A DNA stretch of 64,000 nt from Odontesthes bonariensis (GCF_027942865.1 NC_134528.1:31136732-31200731); one strand, 5' to 3'. Counted from the stretch's first letter, positions 9,523 to 21,384 are shown. Numbers and translations are program-made. Notes: generated from the sequence alone by a model not told the origin.

Positions 9523-10399
9523 AGTGATACTCCGGAGTAGATTCACCCTGGGGTCATTTGAACCGTGACATCCAGCCAAGTAGCCCACCCGCAGTTTTTT
9601 CGATATTGACTGAACATCAGCTGAGTTACAGAGTTATCCCGAATAGCTTCGTACAAGGGTTAATGGAACCTGGTCCGTATCTCCAAAATTACCACACTAA
9701 AATCACATGCCATGACACCAAACTTCTACAGTAGCACAAATATGGTCTGTACTCACCAAACGATGCATTTGGAAGTTTGAAAATAGTCCAGGAGTTTATT
9801 ATTGTCAACACAAGCCTGATAGCTTCTCTGCTGCTAAAGCTGCGTCGACGTCACTTCTGGGAGCTGGGAGCTTCAATGTAAGATGAGGGTTGATCTACTA
9901 CTGTAGACAACAAAGCAAGGCTGCTCAGTTTCTCCATTGATAAAATAACTTCACAACTCTACAACATAAAAAATCATAAAAAAAAACATGTAGAATATAG
10001 CATATACTTTGTTGTCTACAGTAGTAGATCAACCCTCATCTTACTTTGAAGCTCCCAGAGCAAGGAAGTGACGTCGACGCAGCTTTAGCAGCAGAGAAGC
10101 TATCAGGCTTGTGTTGACAATAATAAACTCCTGGACTATTTTCAAACTTCCAAATGCATCGTTTTGTGAGTACAGACCATATTTGTACTACTGTAGAAGT
10201 TTGGTGTCATGGCATGTGATTTTAGTGTGGTAATTTTGGAGATACGGACCAGGATCCATTAACCCTTGTACGAAGCTATTCGGGATAACTCAGTAACTCA
10301 GCTGATGTTCAGTCAATATCGAAAAAACTGCGGGTGGGCTACTTGGCTGGATATCACGGTTCAAATGACCCCAGGTTGAATCTACTCCGGAGTATCACT
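9523..10399. mobile_element. TTAA-flanked foldback element, 393-bp arms
   Basis: Two 393-bp arms (9523-9915 and 10007-10399) are inverted copies with only a few visible mismatches, around a 91-bp AT-rich centre. TTAA flanks both ends (9519-9522, 10400-10403), and each arm begins AGTGATACTCCGGAGTAGA. TTAA targets are used by piggyBac and Kolobok elements; the long arms and absence of coding sequence make this a non-autonomous foldback. Its RNA would form a long hairpin, since it lies inside inferred jmjd1c intron 1. Confidence 0.9.
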
Positions 10400-10432
10400 T
10401 TAAGGTGAGAACAAGATAAGATGGAATAAATA

Positions 10433-11425
10433 TAGAATAGAATAGAAAAATACTTTATTTATCCCCCAATGGGGGAAATTCAAATTCGTCAAGTAGCTCA
10501 ACATTTTTTTTACATATTTACAATGATTGAATTAACAACAATAAAACAACAATAATAATACTACTACTAACTAAATAATAATAAATGACTAAATGGCAAA
10601 ATAAACAAATAAATAAATAAAAATCAATCAATCAATTTGAGAGGAACTCAGCAGTCCCTGTTAAAAAGCCTTCTGGCTGTGGGAACAAAGGACCTCCTGA
10701 AGCTCTCAGTCCTGCAGCCTCTCACTGCAGCTGCTCCTCTGTCCTGCAGGATGCTGTGGAGAGGATGTTTATTGTTCTCCATCACAGAATCTAACTTCCT
10801 CCTCATCTGTTGCTCCACCACAGCACTGAGAGGGTCCAGCCTTCTGCCTACAACAGAACCAGCCTTTTTCACCAGTTTGTCCAGGCGCCTACAGTTTGTG
10901 TCTGTAGTGCAACTCCCCCAGCAGACAGCAGCATAGAACAGTGCCCTCTCAATGATAGTGTGATAAAACATGCACATCATATCACTGCAGACATTGAAGG
11001 ACCTGAGCCGTCTCAGGAAGAAGAGACGGCTCTGGCCCCTCCTGTACACCGCTTCTATGTTGGCAGACCACTCCAGTTTATTATCCAGCACCACCCCCAG
11101 GTATCTGCAGGTCTGAACAGTCTCTGTCTCCCCTCCATCAATGCAGACTGACTGGTATGGGGTTTTAGATCTCCTGAAGTCCACCACCAGCTCTTTGGTT
11201 TTGGTGGTGTTCAGGAGCAAACAGTTCTTTTTGCTCCAGTCAGTAAAGGCCTCCACAAGGTCCCTGTACTCCTTCTCCTGTCCACCATGCACACATGCCA
11301 CAACAGCCGTATCATCAGAATACTTCTGAATGTGGCAGGACTCTGAGTTGTACCTGAAGTCCGATGTGTACAGTGTGAAAAAGAAAAGGAGCCAAAACAG
11401 TACCCTGCGGAGCCCCAGTACTGCA
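10433..11425 (-). mobile_element. Rex1-like LINE, 5'-truncated
   Basis: On the minus strand the coding region starts within reverse transcriptase motif B (GAPQGTVLAP), has a one-base shift just after it, then motif C as YSDDT. It continues through LLLNTTKTKELVVDFRRS and RYLGVVLDNKLEW to a stop at 10648 (FVPTARRLFNRDC). The 3' end is CCCCCATTGGGGGATAAATA followed by TATTCTATTC-type units at 10433. Rex1-like reverse transcriptase fragments of this form are common in teleosts. The sister copy at 62245-62730 differs at only about two residues over the shared stretch, so the subfamily is young. Truncation at the 5' end is the normal product of target-primed reverse transcription. It is inactive. 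Confidence 0.85.
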
Positions 11426-11461
11426 TTCCAGTGTTATCAAAATGTTGACTTAAATTTGGAT

Positions 11462-12233
11462 TAGGGCTGGACGATAAAACGATAACGATAGCTTTCGAGG
11501 TATAACTTTCCGTCAATAGAGATATGAAACATGGTCCATATACTCTGATAGATTACATTCGTCCATCTTTTGACAGACAATACGAATAGCCAATGAAAAC
11601 GAGCGTCACGCCGCGCTGAACCAATCGCGTGGCTGGAATGGAGCCGTGCCAGCAGCTAGTTGTGGCGTGTTTGTTTTTGCGGCTGCAGCCGTGTAACAAA
11701 AAAAAAAAAGGAGTGCTCCCTCAGAAGAAACAACGGAGGCCCAGCCCGAGGCGTAAGGGATGACATTGTCACGAAACAGAATAGCATGCACTGTGAATGA
11801 TGTCGAGCACATGTTCCGACAAAGACAGTTCATGTTCTCCTGTTAAACTTGAAAGCTACAAGATTTCAGTTTTAGAATTTTTTTTATCTATTTGGAGTTG
11901 ATCGGTCATATATAGGATTTTAATTCAAAATACCTGTTCTGTATTTATCTGAAACAGTTGTATAGTGTCACATGTCACGTTCAACTTTGACAGAAAATAA
12001 ATATTGAATTAAAAATGAACCTTCTGAGACAACCTTCCAACTATAGCGGGTCACGCTCTCTCAGCAGGCCTGGGAACGCCTTGGGGTCCCCCCAGAAGAG
12101 CTGGAGGAAGTGGCCTGGGACAGGGACGCCTGGGCTTCTCTGCTCAAGCTGCTGCCCCCGCGACCCGACCCCGGAGAAGCGGCAGATAATGGATGGATGG
12201 GTGGATGACTTTTTCCCATATCGCCCAGCCCTA
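11462..12233. mobile_element. Non-autonomous hAT element with LINE/SINE-tail cargo
   Basis: Ends TAGGGCTGGACGATA (11462) and, reverse complemented, TAGGGCTGGGCGATATG (ending 12233) match the 18S-carrying element at 2613. Flanks ATTTGGAT (11454-11461) and ATTTGAAT (12234-12241) agree at 7 of 8 positions, consistent with an aged 8-bp duplication. Near the right end (about 12045-12210) lies a segment with CCCCAGAAGAGCTGGAGGAA and (GGAT)n, a common fish retroelement tail. Confidence 0.78.
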
Positions 12234-13219
12234 ATTTGAATTGAAGTTAAAGATCACTGTCACTTCCCAGTAAGCTGCGTGTCTCATGACCAGAATTAGT
12301 TGAATTCAATTTGTAGTCACTGGCAGCTTTTCCCAAAAAAGATGGTTTAAAGTACTGAATTCTAACCGCACGTCGTGTTATTGCAGCATTTTCCAGGGGA
12401 ACGCTGAGCCAATTCTACACAGCACTTAAGTTGGGATGCCTGTACTGTGTGTCTTTGAGCCACACCACAGACAGTAGGATGGACACATTTTATTACAGTT
12501 GTGTACCTTGTAACTGGAAACCAGTCCATGTCTAGTTGGAGTAGATGGCGCTCTCCTCTCTGCAGTTTCATTCGCTTGTAAACTCTGAAAGAGGCAAAGA
12601 CCGACTCTCGATATGAAATGCTCAAATAGAGACAACCTGCAGTTCAGTAACTGAACCAATAGTTCAAAGGATGAAGCAAAGCAAGAACAAAAAGACTGCT
12701 CACCGATAGGTGCAACACTGTTACCGTCCAGCGTTGTTATGGCAACTCTCAATCCCTCCTAATGCTTCATTGAATATATGATGACAATTGTCTTATCTGC
12801 CAAGTTGCACTGATCAGCAAAGTGATAACATACAACATGTAAATGCAGCTCTGAGGAGCGTGTGCATGTGAAGCTCAGGATATGATACAAGCATATGTGA
12901 GAGCATCATCTCCTGACCAATTACTTCTCTTAGACAAAGGAAGAAGCAGGAGTTTCTTTGTTGGACGGATAAAGTCTCACAATCCAACTGTTGTCTGACT
13001 TCGTTTTGAGCAAACGTCAGCAGATCGGAGCCGTTTACTTCAAAAAATGATTCTCTGGTAAAATCATCATTCGGCTGTATCAAATGTTCCCTCATAGTGA
13101 GTGTGTAGTGTAACAGTCAAATGCATCACATCATGTCCGTACATGTAGATTTAAATCCAGGTACATCTTCACAAAACCCCAACACGAGTAAAAGCCTTTT
13201 TATCACACATGGAAGAGAC
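12234..13219. other. Unannotated stretch, jmjd1c intron 1
   Basis: No recognised feature; open frames here are short and match no family I know. Confidence 0.3.
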
Positions 13220-13222
13220 TTA

Positions 13223-14228
13223 CTGTGCGTTCACACCAGACGCGGTGCGAATGATCGCACCGCGTTACTCGCGCGAGTGTTGCCGCGGGTGTAAATTGAA
13301 TTTACTCACCTCATTCGCGCGAGTAAAAAACGAGCGACTAGCTCAAGGGGCTATCCATTTCATTCTCTCATCAACCGTGGCTGATATAAGTACCATCGCG
13401 TCCTTATACCTGCTGTGGCAGTCCGAGATTCGTCTGAAACGCACACGCCGTCGTGTCTGGGTCAGTGACATCATCCGGTGGTGCATTCAGCTCGGATAAT
13501 TTCACCGCCTTCTCCAGGAGTTCCGTCTGGATGGCGGCCGCTTCCAGCAGTATTTCAGGCTCACCAGGACCCAGTTTGATGACCTGCTCAGGAGGATCGG
13601 CGCCGTGATCTCTCGGCAGGACACCAACCACAGGCGCTCCGCAGCTGAAACGGAGCCACGGTGCCGTGATTTCAGGTGATCACGGCACCGCAGCTCCACT
13701 TTCGGCTGCGGAGCGCCTGCAGCCGGTGTCCCGCCGGGAGACCACGGCACCGATCCTCCCGAGCAGGCCATCAAACCGGGTCCTGGCGAGCCGGAAACAC
13801 CGCTGGAAGCGGCCGTCATCCAGACGGAACTCCTGGAGAAGGCGGTGATTTAATTTTTTTATTTTATTGAGTCAAGGACCATGTGCAAAGTACATTAATT
13901 ACAAAGTAAAGAGATGACCTGCACCAGATTGTAGCTTAGAAGCTAATTTCCATCTGCAGTCCCATCTGCATGTCACAGACAGCGCCTGTCCATCTGTCTC
14001 CACGTCACTGTCGTCCAGAATCTCAACGCTGATAGGCTGTCTGACGCGAATATTTCGCCAAAGTTGGATTTTTTGAACTCGCGCGGATTCGAATATTTTC
14101 ACTCGCACGGCGGCATGCGCCCCACCGCGCCTCACCGCGCCGCCGGCTTGAATCCGCGTCTATTCGCAGCTTTGCATTGACTTTGTATGTAATCGCGTCG
14201 TGCGACCGCGTCTGGTGTGAACGCACCG
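13223..14228 (+). mobile_element. Harbinger MITE with an inverted transposase fragment
   Basis: Ends CTGTGCGTTCACACCAGACG (13223) and, reverse complemented, CGGTGCGTTCACACCAGACG (ending 14228) are flanked by TTA at 13220-13222 and 14229-14231, the Harbinger signature. The 1006-bp body contains the start of a Harbinger transposase and an inverted second copy of part of it, meeting at about 13672. Many CpGs survive compared with the surroundings, suggesting a fairly recent insertion. Confidence 0.85.
13395..13848 (+). pseudogene. Harbinger transposase N-terminal fragment, inverted duplicate
   Basis: The plus strand reads RTRRRVWVSD, a stop, then FRLDGGRFQQYFRLTRTQFD and DLLRRIGAVISRQDTNHRRS, the conserved N-terminal block of PIF/Harbinger transposases (aromatic-rich 'Y-F-R-M/L' helix, then I-x-x-Q/R-D-T-N). 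From about 13674 to 13848 the same block returns on the opposite strand (GVSGSPGPGL frame), forming a roughly 175-bp-arm palindrome. There is no catalytic domain, so it cannot be active. Confidence 0.68.
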
Positions 14229-14231
14229 TTA

Positions 14232-14974
14232 GAGTGGAACTTAGAGTGGCTTTTATGTTTGTTCTTTAGTTGCTGCATAAATCTCTGTTTAAGACTGAAA
14301 CATGCTTCAAGATTACAAATGCAGCACCAATTCTTGTTAATAAGTTTGTCAGTTTAAGCATTTTGATGGTCAGTATCACTGAACAGCGTTCCCACAACAC
14401 CTCCAGCAGCGTATGAAATTAAAATCCCTGTTTTAAGTGGACAAAGCCCTTGCTGTTCTAAGCAGAGCTTTTATTGTGAAATGTGAGCACGAACACTAGA
14501 TGCAACATCAGATCAGACTCATACAAGCTGCTTTGAATGAATGAATAAAATAGCAACATAACTCTAAAAAAACTGTTAGTGTGAATTAAATTTCAAAATT
14601 GTTGAGATTTGCCGGAAACTCTGATTTCTACTGGAAAGTCTGGCACACTCAGTACATCTGTTACTAGTGCTGAGTGACAAAACCATCGCAAAATTAGATC
14701 ACCATTAAATTTCCATCAATCTGGGTAATCAGCATGAAACATTTTCAGTCGGGCCCATCACAGAGCCACCTGTCTATCCTTCAGAACACTGGTTCGTGGT
14801 AATGCAACTCTAAGTTGGTTGTTAATCCAAGAAAATAAATAAATACAAAGACTTACTGAGGAGCAGAAACGTAGGAGAGAATGAGTGTAGCGAATAGAGC
14901 CACGAAATCAGGGGGTGAGACTTGTGTCATCCTCCCAAACTTCCCACTTCACCAGGGATACGGAAGAGGTTTGG
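14232..14974. other. Unannotated stretch, jmjd1c intron 1
   Basis: AT-rich sequence without a recognised gene or repeat. Confidence 0.3.
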
Positions 14975-17017
14975 ATTCAGTGAATATGATGACGAACAGA
15001 TTAATTCAACGTGCAAACATGTGAGGACATGTGTGTGCCCACCAAAACCTTCCGCACATACAGCAACAACAAACCCTGGTTCACTGCAAAACTCAGGCAA
15101 CTTCGTCAGGCCAAGGAGGAGGCCTACAGAAGTGGGGACAGAGTCCTCTACAACCAGGCCAGAAACACGCTGACAATGGAGGTGAAAGCAGCCAAGAGGA
15201 GCTACGCTGAAAAGATTAAAAACAGCCTTTCAGCCAACGATCCAGCGTCAGTGTGGAGAGGCCTGCAGTCCATCACCAACTACAGGAGACCATCCCCAAA
15301 CACTGCAGCGAATCATCAACTGGCTGACGAGCTGAATGTGTTCTACTGCAGGTTTGACACATTCACACCTCTCCACCTCCCCCCCCCCATTGACATCACC
15401 TGCCACTCTGCCACCTCTCCCCTCTGACCCCCCACCAGCACTCACGATCTGTGAAGAGGATGTTCTGTCAGTCTTTCACAGACAAAAGATCAGGAAGGCA
15501 CCCGGCCCAGACGGTGTGTCACCTTCCTGCCTGAAGGTCTGCGCTGACCAACTGGCCCCCATCTTCACCCGGATCTTCAACAGATCCCTGGAGCTGTGCG
15601 AAGTCCCCTCATGCTTCAAACTCTCCACAATAATCCCGGTCCCCAAGAAACCCACCATCACAGGACTGAACGACTACAGGCCTGTTGCCCTCACATCTGT
15701 AGTCATGAAGTCCTTCGAGAGACTGGTGTTGGCGTACCTGAAGGACATTACAGACCCCCTGCTGGACCCCCTGCAGTTCGCCTACCGAGCGAACAGGTCA
15801 GCGGATGATGCCGTTAACATGGGACTGCACTACATCCTGCAACACCTCGACTCTGCAGGGACGTACGCCAGGATCCTGTTTGTCGACTTCAGTTCGGCGT
15901 TCAACACCATCGTCCCAGCCATCCTCCGCACCAAACTCACCCAGCTCACTGTGCCCTCCTCCACCTGTCAGTGGATTACAAACTTCCTGACTGACAGGAA
16001 GCAGCAGGTGAGGCTGAGGAGCATCACATCCAGCACCCGGACCATCAGCACAGGTGCCCCCCAGGGGTGTGTACTCTCCCCACTGCTCTTCTCCCTTTAC
16101 ACCAACGACTGCACCTCAAGAGACCCGTCTGTTAAACTCCTGAAGTTTGCAGATGACACAACAGTCATCGGCCTCATCCGGGACGGTGATGAGTCTGCAT
16201 ACAGACGGGAGGTTGAACGGCTGGTCTGCTGGTGTGGTCAGAACAATCTGGAGCTGAACACGCTAAAAACCGTGGAGATGACAGTGGACTTTAGGAGAAG
16301 CCCCCCCACTCTGCCACCCATCACCATCACCAACAACGCAGTGTCTGCTGTGGAATCCTTCAGGTTTCTGGGCCCCACAATCTCTCAGGACCTGAAGTGG
16401 GAGACCAACACAGTCACTACCATCAAAAAGGCACAGCAGAGGTTGTACTTCCTGCAGCTCAGGAAGCTCAACCTACCTAAGGAGCTGCTGATCCAGTTTT
16501 ACACCGCCATTGTTCAGTCTGTTCTCTGTTCATCCATCACCGTTTGGTTCGGATCAACCACCAAACAGGAAAAAAACAGACTGCAACGGACAATAAGGTC
16601 TGCAGAGAAGATTATTGGTGTCAGCCTGCCCTCCATCCAGGATCTGTACCTGTCCAGAGTCAGGAAACGGGCAGGTTACATCTCTGCAGACCCATCACAC
16701 CCTGGACACAAACTGTTTAAACTCCTCCCTTCTGTAAGGCGCTACAGAACTCTGTACGCCAAAACAACAAGACACAGGAACAGTTTCTTCCCTCAGGCTG
16801 TCTCTGTGTTAAACAGCTAAAACCGGACTTCAGTGTTTCATCCTTGCACCATGCACCAATTTGCACTTCTGATTTAATCTTGTTCTATGTCTATTTTTTG
16901 TCTATTTTTTTTGTAATTGTTGCACTAAAGAGAGTGAGGTGTAACCGGAGTCAAATTCCTCGTGTGTGTCCACATACCTGGCAATAAAAAGCGATTCTGA
17001 TTCTGATTCTGATTCTG
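14975..17017 (+). mobile_element. L2/Maui-type LINE, 5'-truncated
   Basis: The coding part (15011-16820) is followed by a 3' UTR typical of fish L2 elements: TTGCACTAAAGAGAGTGAGG, GGCAATAAAAAG, and a terminal (GATTCT)n tract at 16993-17017. The endonuclease domain is missing, so the insert is 5'-truncated at about 14975-15005; the exact junction is not visible. Confidence 0.85.
15011..16820 (+). pseudogene. L2-type LINE ORF2, linker and reverse transcriptase
   Basis: Frame one (15011-15427) begins CEDMCVPTKTF and runs through the pre-RT linker NNKPWFTAKLRQLRQAKEEA. Frame two (entered before 15430) carries the reverse transcriptase: KAPGPDGVSPSCLK, LNDYRPVALTS, motif A LFVDFSSAFNTI, motif B STGAPQGCVLSPLLFSLYT, motif C KFADDTTV, then the thumb FLGPTISQDLKW and the C-terminal SFFPQAVSVLNS before the stop at 16820. 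The frame change falls at the C run near 15380-15390, so one insertion or deletion in a homopolymer explains it. Catalytic FADD is intact. An autonomous copy would also need the endonuclease, which is absent. Confidence 0.9.
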
Positions 17018-17230
17018 AAACTTTGTCGTCAGTTGGTGGAGAAAGGTTTCATCACCTGAGGCGGCTGCGCAGAAAGCAGGACAACAGAAAAGCATCATCT
17101 CATGATCTGTGGCTGCCCAAAGCCTTCAAACCAAAGTGAAGAGATCACAGCAGGAGTAACAATATCTATGAGATTTATTTATGCGGCTGCGTTAGGATGA
17201 ATCAAATATTCATGAATTGAACTGAACTGA

Positions 17231-18165
17231 ATGAATCTGCGTGAGAAACAGCATCATGGTTTTCAGTGTGAGCATTCTGCTCACAGCAGGGACAGCATAG
17301 TTGGACGCACACCTTCAGCATCGTTCAGCAACAGACAAATACCTGTGTGGGCTGCCCAAATGTATCCGATACCCCGCTCACACACTAATCATCACACAAT
17401 CAGAAAGAGAGTGTCGGAAAGCTGAGCGCAGATGGAGAAAAACAAATCTCCAGGTTCATTATAGCATCTATAAAGAGAAAGTTCACTCTTATAATTTACA
17501 ACTGAGGAATGCAAGGAAGTCCTACTTCTCTGACATCATCACCAAAAACAGTCCTAATGCTCGGGCCTTATTTGCTACAGTTGACAGGCTAACAAACCCT
17601 CCTGTGTTAGTGGCAACTGAACTTCATTCCACCATGGCCTGCAATGACTTTGCCAAATTCTTCACAGACAAAATCCAAAATATTAGACAAGCAGTTGGTA
17701 CATGAGCAGCAGGTTCAGCATATGTACCGTCTACACCGAAAACCCGTTTAAACACCATGACACAGTTCCAACCCATTTACAGCAAAGACCTGGAGGACAT
17801 CTTACGTCAGCTGAACTCGTCCTCTTGCTGCTTAGACATCCTGCCAACAGCTTTTTTCAAAAGGGTCTCAAAGATTTTGGAGTCAGACCTGTTACTGATT
17901 GTGAACTTGTCCTTAATGTCGGGTGTGTTTCCAGGCTGAAGAGACACCTATTTTCAGTTGCGTTTGAATAAAGCTCCAAATCTGAAGTTTTGAGTTTCAA
18001 AACTTAATCACATTTTAACTCCTGATTTTATCTATTGTTCTTATTTCTTTCTTTTTTGTTTCAAATTTAAATCCTGCTTTTTATTTCTACTGTTTTAATG
18101 TCTCTGTAAAGCACTTTGAGTCACCTTGTTGTTGAATTGTGCTGTACAGATAAACCTGCCTTGCC
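17231..18165 (+). pseudogene. LINE remnant with internal deletion
   Basis: A degraded LINE ORF2 reads ECRKAERRWRKTNLQVHYSI and RNARKSYFSDIITKNSPNAR, then LFATVDRLTNPPV and FAKFFTDKIQNIRQAV (pre-RT linker). A second frame gives LEDILRQLNSSSCCLDILPT and LSLMSGVFPG (early RT). It then jumps to RLKRHLFSVAFE, the extreme C-terminus, so almost all of the RT is deleted at about 17936. The 3' end has AAAGCACTTTGAGTCACCTT and CCTGCCTTGCC. The family differs from the L2 copy next to it; I do not name a clade. Confidence 0.75.
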
Positions 18166-18454
18166 CATCAAACACACACACACACCCCACATCAGCCCCA
18201 TCAAACACAAACACACACACACACACCAGCCCCATCAAACACAAACACACACACACACACCAGCCCCATCAAACACAAACACACACACACCACATCAGCC
18301 CCATCAAACACAAACACACACACCACATCAGCCCCATCAAACACAAACACACACACACACACCACATCAGCCCCATCAAACACAAACACACACACCACAT
18401 CAGCCCCATCAAACACACACACACACACACACACACACAGAACATCAGCCCCAT

Positions 18455-18489
<35 letters not shown>

Positions 18490-18544
18490 CATCAGCCCCA
18501 TCAAACACACACACACACACACACACACAGAACATCAGCCCCAT

Positions 18545-18579
<35 letters not shown>

Positions 18580-18590
18580 CATCAGCCCCT
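18165..18590. repeat. Compound CA-rich minisatellite
   Basis: Around ten units of CATCAGCCCCATCAAACAC separated by variable (CA)n. Long His/Pro/Thr-rich and Cys/Val-rich frames on the two strands are repeat artefacts. It starts exactly at the CCTTGCC tail of the preceding LINE, so it may have been seeded there (inference). Confidence 0.95.
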
Positions 18591-18599
18591 CCTGCGTAA

Positions 18600-19266
18600 A
18601 GCCTCTAGCATGGTTGCCGCGTCTGCTCGCGCGAGCGGTGTTGATGACGTCACGATTTCGTGCCCGCCATGTATAGTGGCGCAAGTCGATGCGCCAGTAG
18701 TTGCAATTTTCTCCGTCACAGAGGTGGCGCTGCTACGTTAAGGTTACCGCTACTCTACAACCACGAAAGTGGAGAGGAAAACAATGAAGAGCAGGAACAC
18801 TGTCATTAATGATACTGCTGCAGTTTTCGGATCATTTTAATTTTTTAATTCAGTTAATAGAGGTGAAGGTTTGAAGCCCCCGGCATCAACAGAGTCTCTG
18901 CCCTCTTCTTTGCCTTCACGTATCTGTCCCGTAGCTTCTTCCACACATTCTTACAGAACTCTCCCTCTTTCCCCAAAGTTCTGCCAATCTCTGTGCACCA
19001 GATTTGGGAGTTTACGTGGTCCCTGTGCTGGGACCACATAAACTGCAGTTTCGCACAGGTGCCTGTACAAACGCACCTCCTGACTGAGCCTAGTCTCACA
19101 ACGGTCCATCCGGTTCGTTGTTCTCGGCGCCGCCAAGTTACAAAAATCGACTGGTGCACGACAACGCGCTGCGCCGTCTTTTCAAGGGAAGCGCCATGCC
19201 TGAAACGTCATTTTGACGTCACGGTCCGCCACCGCCGTGACAGACGCGGCAACTGTAACTCCAGCT
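18600..19266 (-). mobile_element. Harbinger MITE carrying a MADF/Myb fragment
   Basis: The two ends share AGC followed by GTTGCCGCGTCTG in inverted orientation (starting 18600, ending 19266), with TAA at 18597-18599 and 19267-19269 as the 3-bp duplication. CRE sites TGACGTCA occur near both ends (about 18644 and 19213). The interior encodes a frameshifted MADF domain on the minus strand. Confidence 0.82.
18854..19140 (-). pseudogene. MADF (Myb/SANT-like) domain remnant
   Basis: One minus-strand frame gives MDRCETRLSQEVRLYRHLCE, the first MADF helix. A shifted frame gives WCTEIGRTLGKEGEFCKNVW then KKLRDRYVKAKKRAE, helices two and three with the hallmark CKNVWKKLRDRY. MADF proteins are the DNA-binding second product of Harbinger elements and of related host genes. 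One frameshift splits the domain, and no start or C-terminal region survives. Confidence 0.7.
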
Positions 19267-19269
19267 TAA

Positions 19270-20254
19270 TGCAAACACACCAGGTCATAGTAACAATGCT
19301 CTGTACAATAGCACCTGTGTTTCGTATCTTGTACACCTGTGTTCCAAACCTTTTTTTGGAAACAAACAAATGTAAGGACCTTTGAGCCGAACCTTACAGA
19401 CTTTGGGTGTGACTGGCTGCTGTGCCTCCATGTCTCTGCTTTAACAATGAAAATGCAGACCCAACTGTGGCAGCTGCAGTCTGATCAGTGAATGGCACAA
19501 TGATGAAAGAGCACATGTCACTGACAGCTATTCTGTTGAAACATACACAACAGTGAATGGAAATATCAGAAAGCAAAATGGAAGCTGTAAGATAGTGTTG
19601 GGATGTAGCCCCCGGCTTCCATAGCAGCACAGGTATACCCCCAGTCTGCGGGAACACTGGGCACTACCTTTGGGCTGCTGTAATCTGGTGCTGAAGGAGT
19701 TAACTTCTATGCAGTGGGTGAACTCAAAGGAACTGGCGTTCACGTGGCTAAGCTGCTGTTGCTATGGGAGAAAGGCCAGACAGAGCAGACAGAAAGCTCT
19801 CTCTCATTCTCTTCCCCTTCTCCTCCACTCTCATTCCCTCTCTGCCTGAGAGGCTGGCTGGGTGGAAAATCAAACAACTAATGAGAGTACACAGCTCTTG
19901 AACTCTCTCCCTCTTCTTCTCTTCATTTTCTGAAAAGCCTTTCTTTCCCTTTAACTCTTCCCTTCATCTCTCTTGCCTTCCACTCTGCCTCTCTGTATTT
20001 GTGGAATATCAGAATGCCGCTGGTAACTCATGCACCAGCGGCAGAAGGCCTGGCTGAATCTGCCAATAAGAGGGTAAAAGAACAGAACAGCTGCCAGCCT
20101 CTTCTCACTGAAGATTAAGGGGCATTTTATTGATTAGTGGATATCAAAGGAAAAAGAAGATCTGGAAAGCAGACAATAGGAAAGACGCTCTTTTGCTGAG
20201 AAAAGAAGCAACAAGAGCATCCTAAACTGCCCACGTGATCTAACAGCAGAAGTC
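19270..20254. other. Unannotated stretch, jmjd1c intron 1
   Basis: Contains pyrimidine-rich CTCT tracts at about 19796-19985 but no recognised gene. Confidence 0.3.
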
Positions 20255-20475
20255 ATATTTCTCCAGTTTTAGCTTCTCTTCATTGGCTCCCTGTTAGATT
20301 CAGAATAGAATTTAAGATTCTTCTCCTCACATAGAAAGCTCTTAATGACCGAGCTCCATCAGATCTTATCGTTGGGTATTTTCCCAACAGAGCACTTTGC
20401 TCTCAGACTGCGGGTTTCCTTGAGGTTCTCTCTCTCAGCAGGTACCCCTGGCCTGGTGTTGTGGTGCTTGTTGTA
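20255..20475 (+). pseudogene. LINE ORF2 C-terminal remnant
   Basis: Scattered frames read TTGGCTCCCTGTTAGATTCA (HWLPVR-type block), FKILLLT- and NDRAPSDL-like pieces, then GYFPNRALCSQTAG. This is the C-terminal segment of a common vertebrate LINE. It is heavily mutated and has no continuous frame. Confidence 0.5.
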
Positions 20476-20865
20476 CCCTCGTTCCTGTCCTCTCAACACT
20501 TTTTGTGGCCTCTAAGGCTTCAGCGAACATCAGTTTTTTAACAAATTGCTAGCTAGGGTCTCCCTCACTCAAACACAAAGACACAAAAACCTTCTCTGGC
20601 TGTTGCTAATGATATGATGCATTCATTTGATCTGGGGAAAATAATTTAATTTGATTGCTTTAAATGTAGGTTTATGAACAGTTAAACTATCAATTACCAC
20701 CATGTTGAAATCTGTTTTTTTGTTTTCAAATCACAAAGCAGATCTTAGTCCTTTTAGACTTAATCAGAGCAAAGCTAAAGCACCAACAACAGCACTGACA
20801 CAACCACGAGGACCCCATAGCTCACACCGTTTCGCATATTTCTGGCAACAAAAGGCTCCAAGATG

Positions 20866-21273
20866 TAGGCTACGGCTACACGAAAACGAAACGAGGTTTT
20901 TTTTGAAAACGGGTACGAAAATTCTTGCGACCACACGGCAACGCGCTGCTGTAAAGACTCAGGTCCAGACGAAAACGGGTGGAAACGATGAAACGATGCA
21001 GTACACACGCCACTGTGTCACGCCACGCTGTGAGACAATAGAGAAGTGTTAAAATTGGCTCACAGCGTCAACGTTTGACTGACGCAAAAACGTTTTAGCT
21101 GTAACAATGGAAACGAAACGAGGCCGTTTTCAAACTTTCCCACTCTGGAACCCGTTCTCAAAAACTATCGTTTTGGGGTAGTGGGAACGCCGGCTCCGTG
21201 TGGCCGCGACAGCGAAACGATAAGAAAAAGTATCGTTTACAGTGAAAAACGTTTTCGTGTAGCCGCAGCCGTA
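20866..21273. mobile_element. MITE with TACGGCTACACGAAAACG ends
   Basis: The left end TAGGCTACGGCTACACGAAA and the right end, reverse complemented, TACGGCTGCGGCTACACGAA are inverted over about 23 bp, enclosing 408 bp of GAAACGA/AAAACG-rich sequence. A 4-bp GATG flank on both sides may be the target duplication, but that is weak. Superfamily unassigned. Confidence 0.68.
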
Positions 21274-21384
21274 GATGCCAAGCCCCATCGCACAGAGGCT
21301 TCACAACCACGTTCAAAGCGCTCGTAGAGGATAGAACTGGTATGATGATACTCAATCAACAGTTGGTGTGTTTACTCATTAGGG

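Noticed and set aside
18116..18676. His/Thr/Pro-rich 186-codon frame
   Set aside because: Product of the CA-rich minisatellite.
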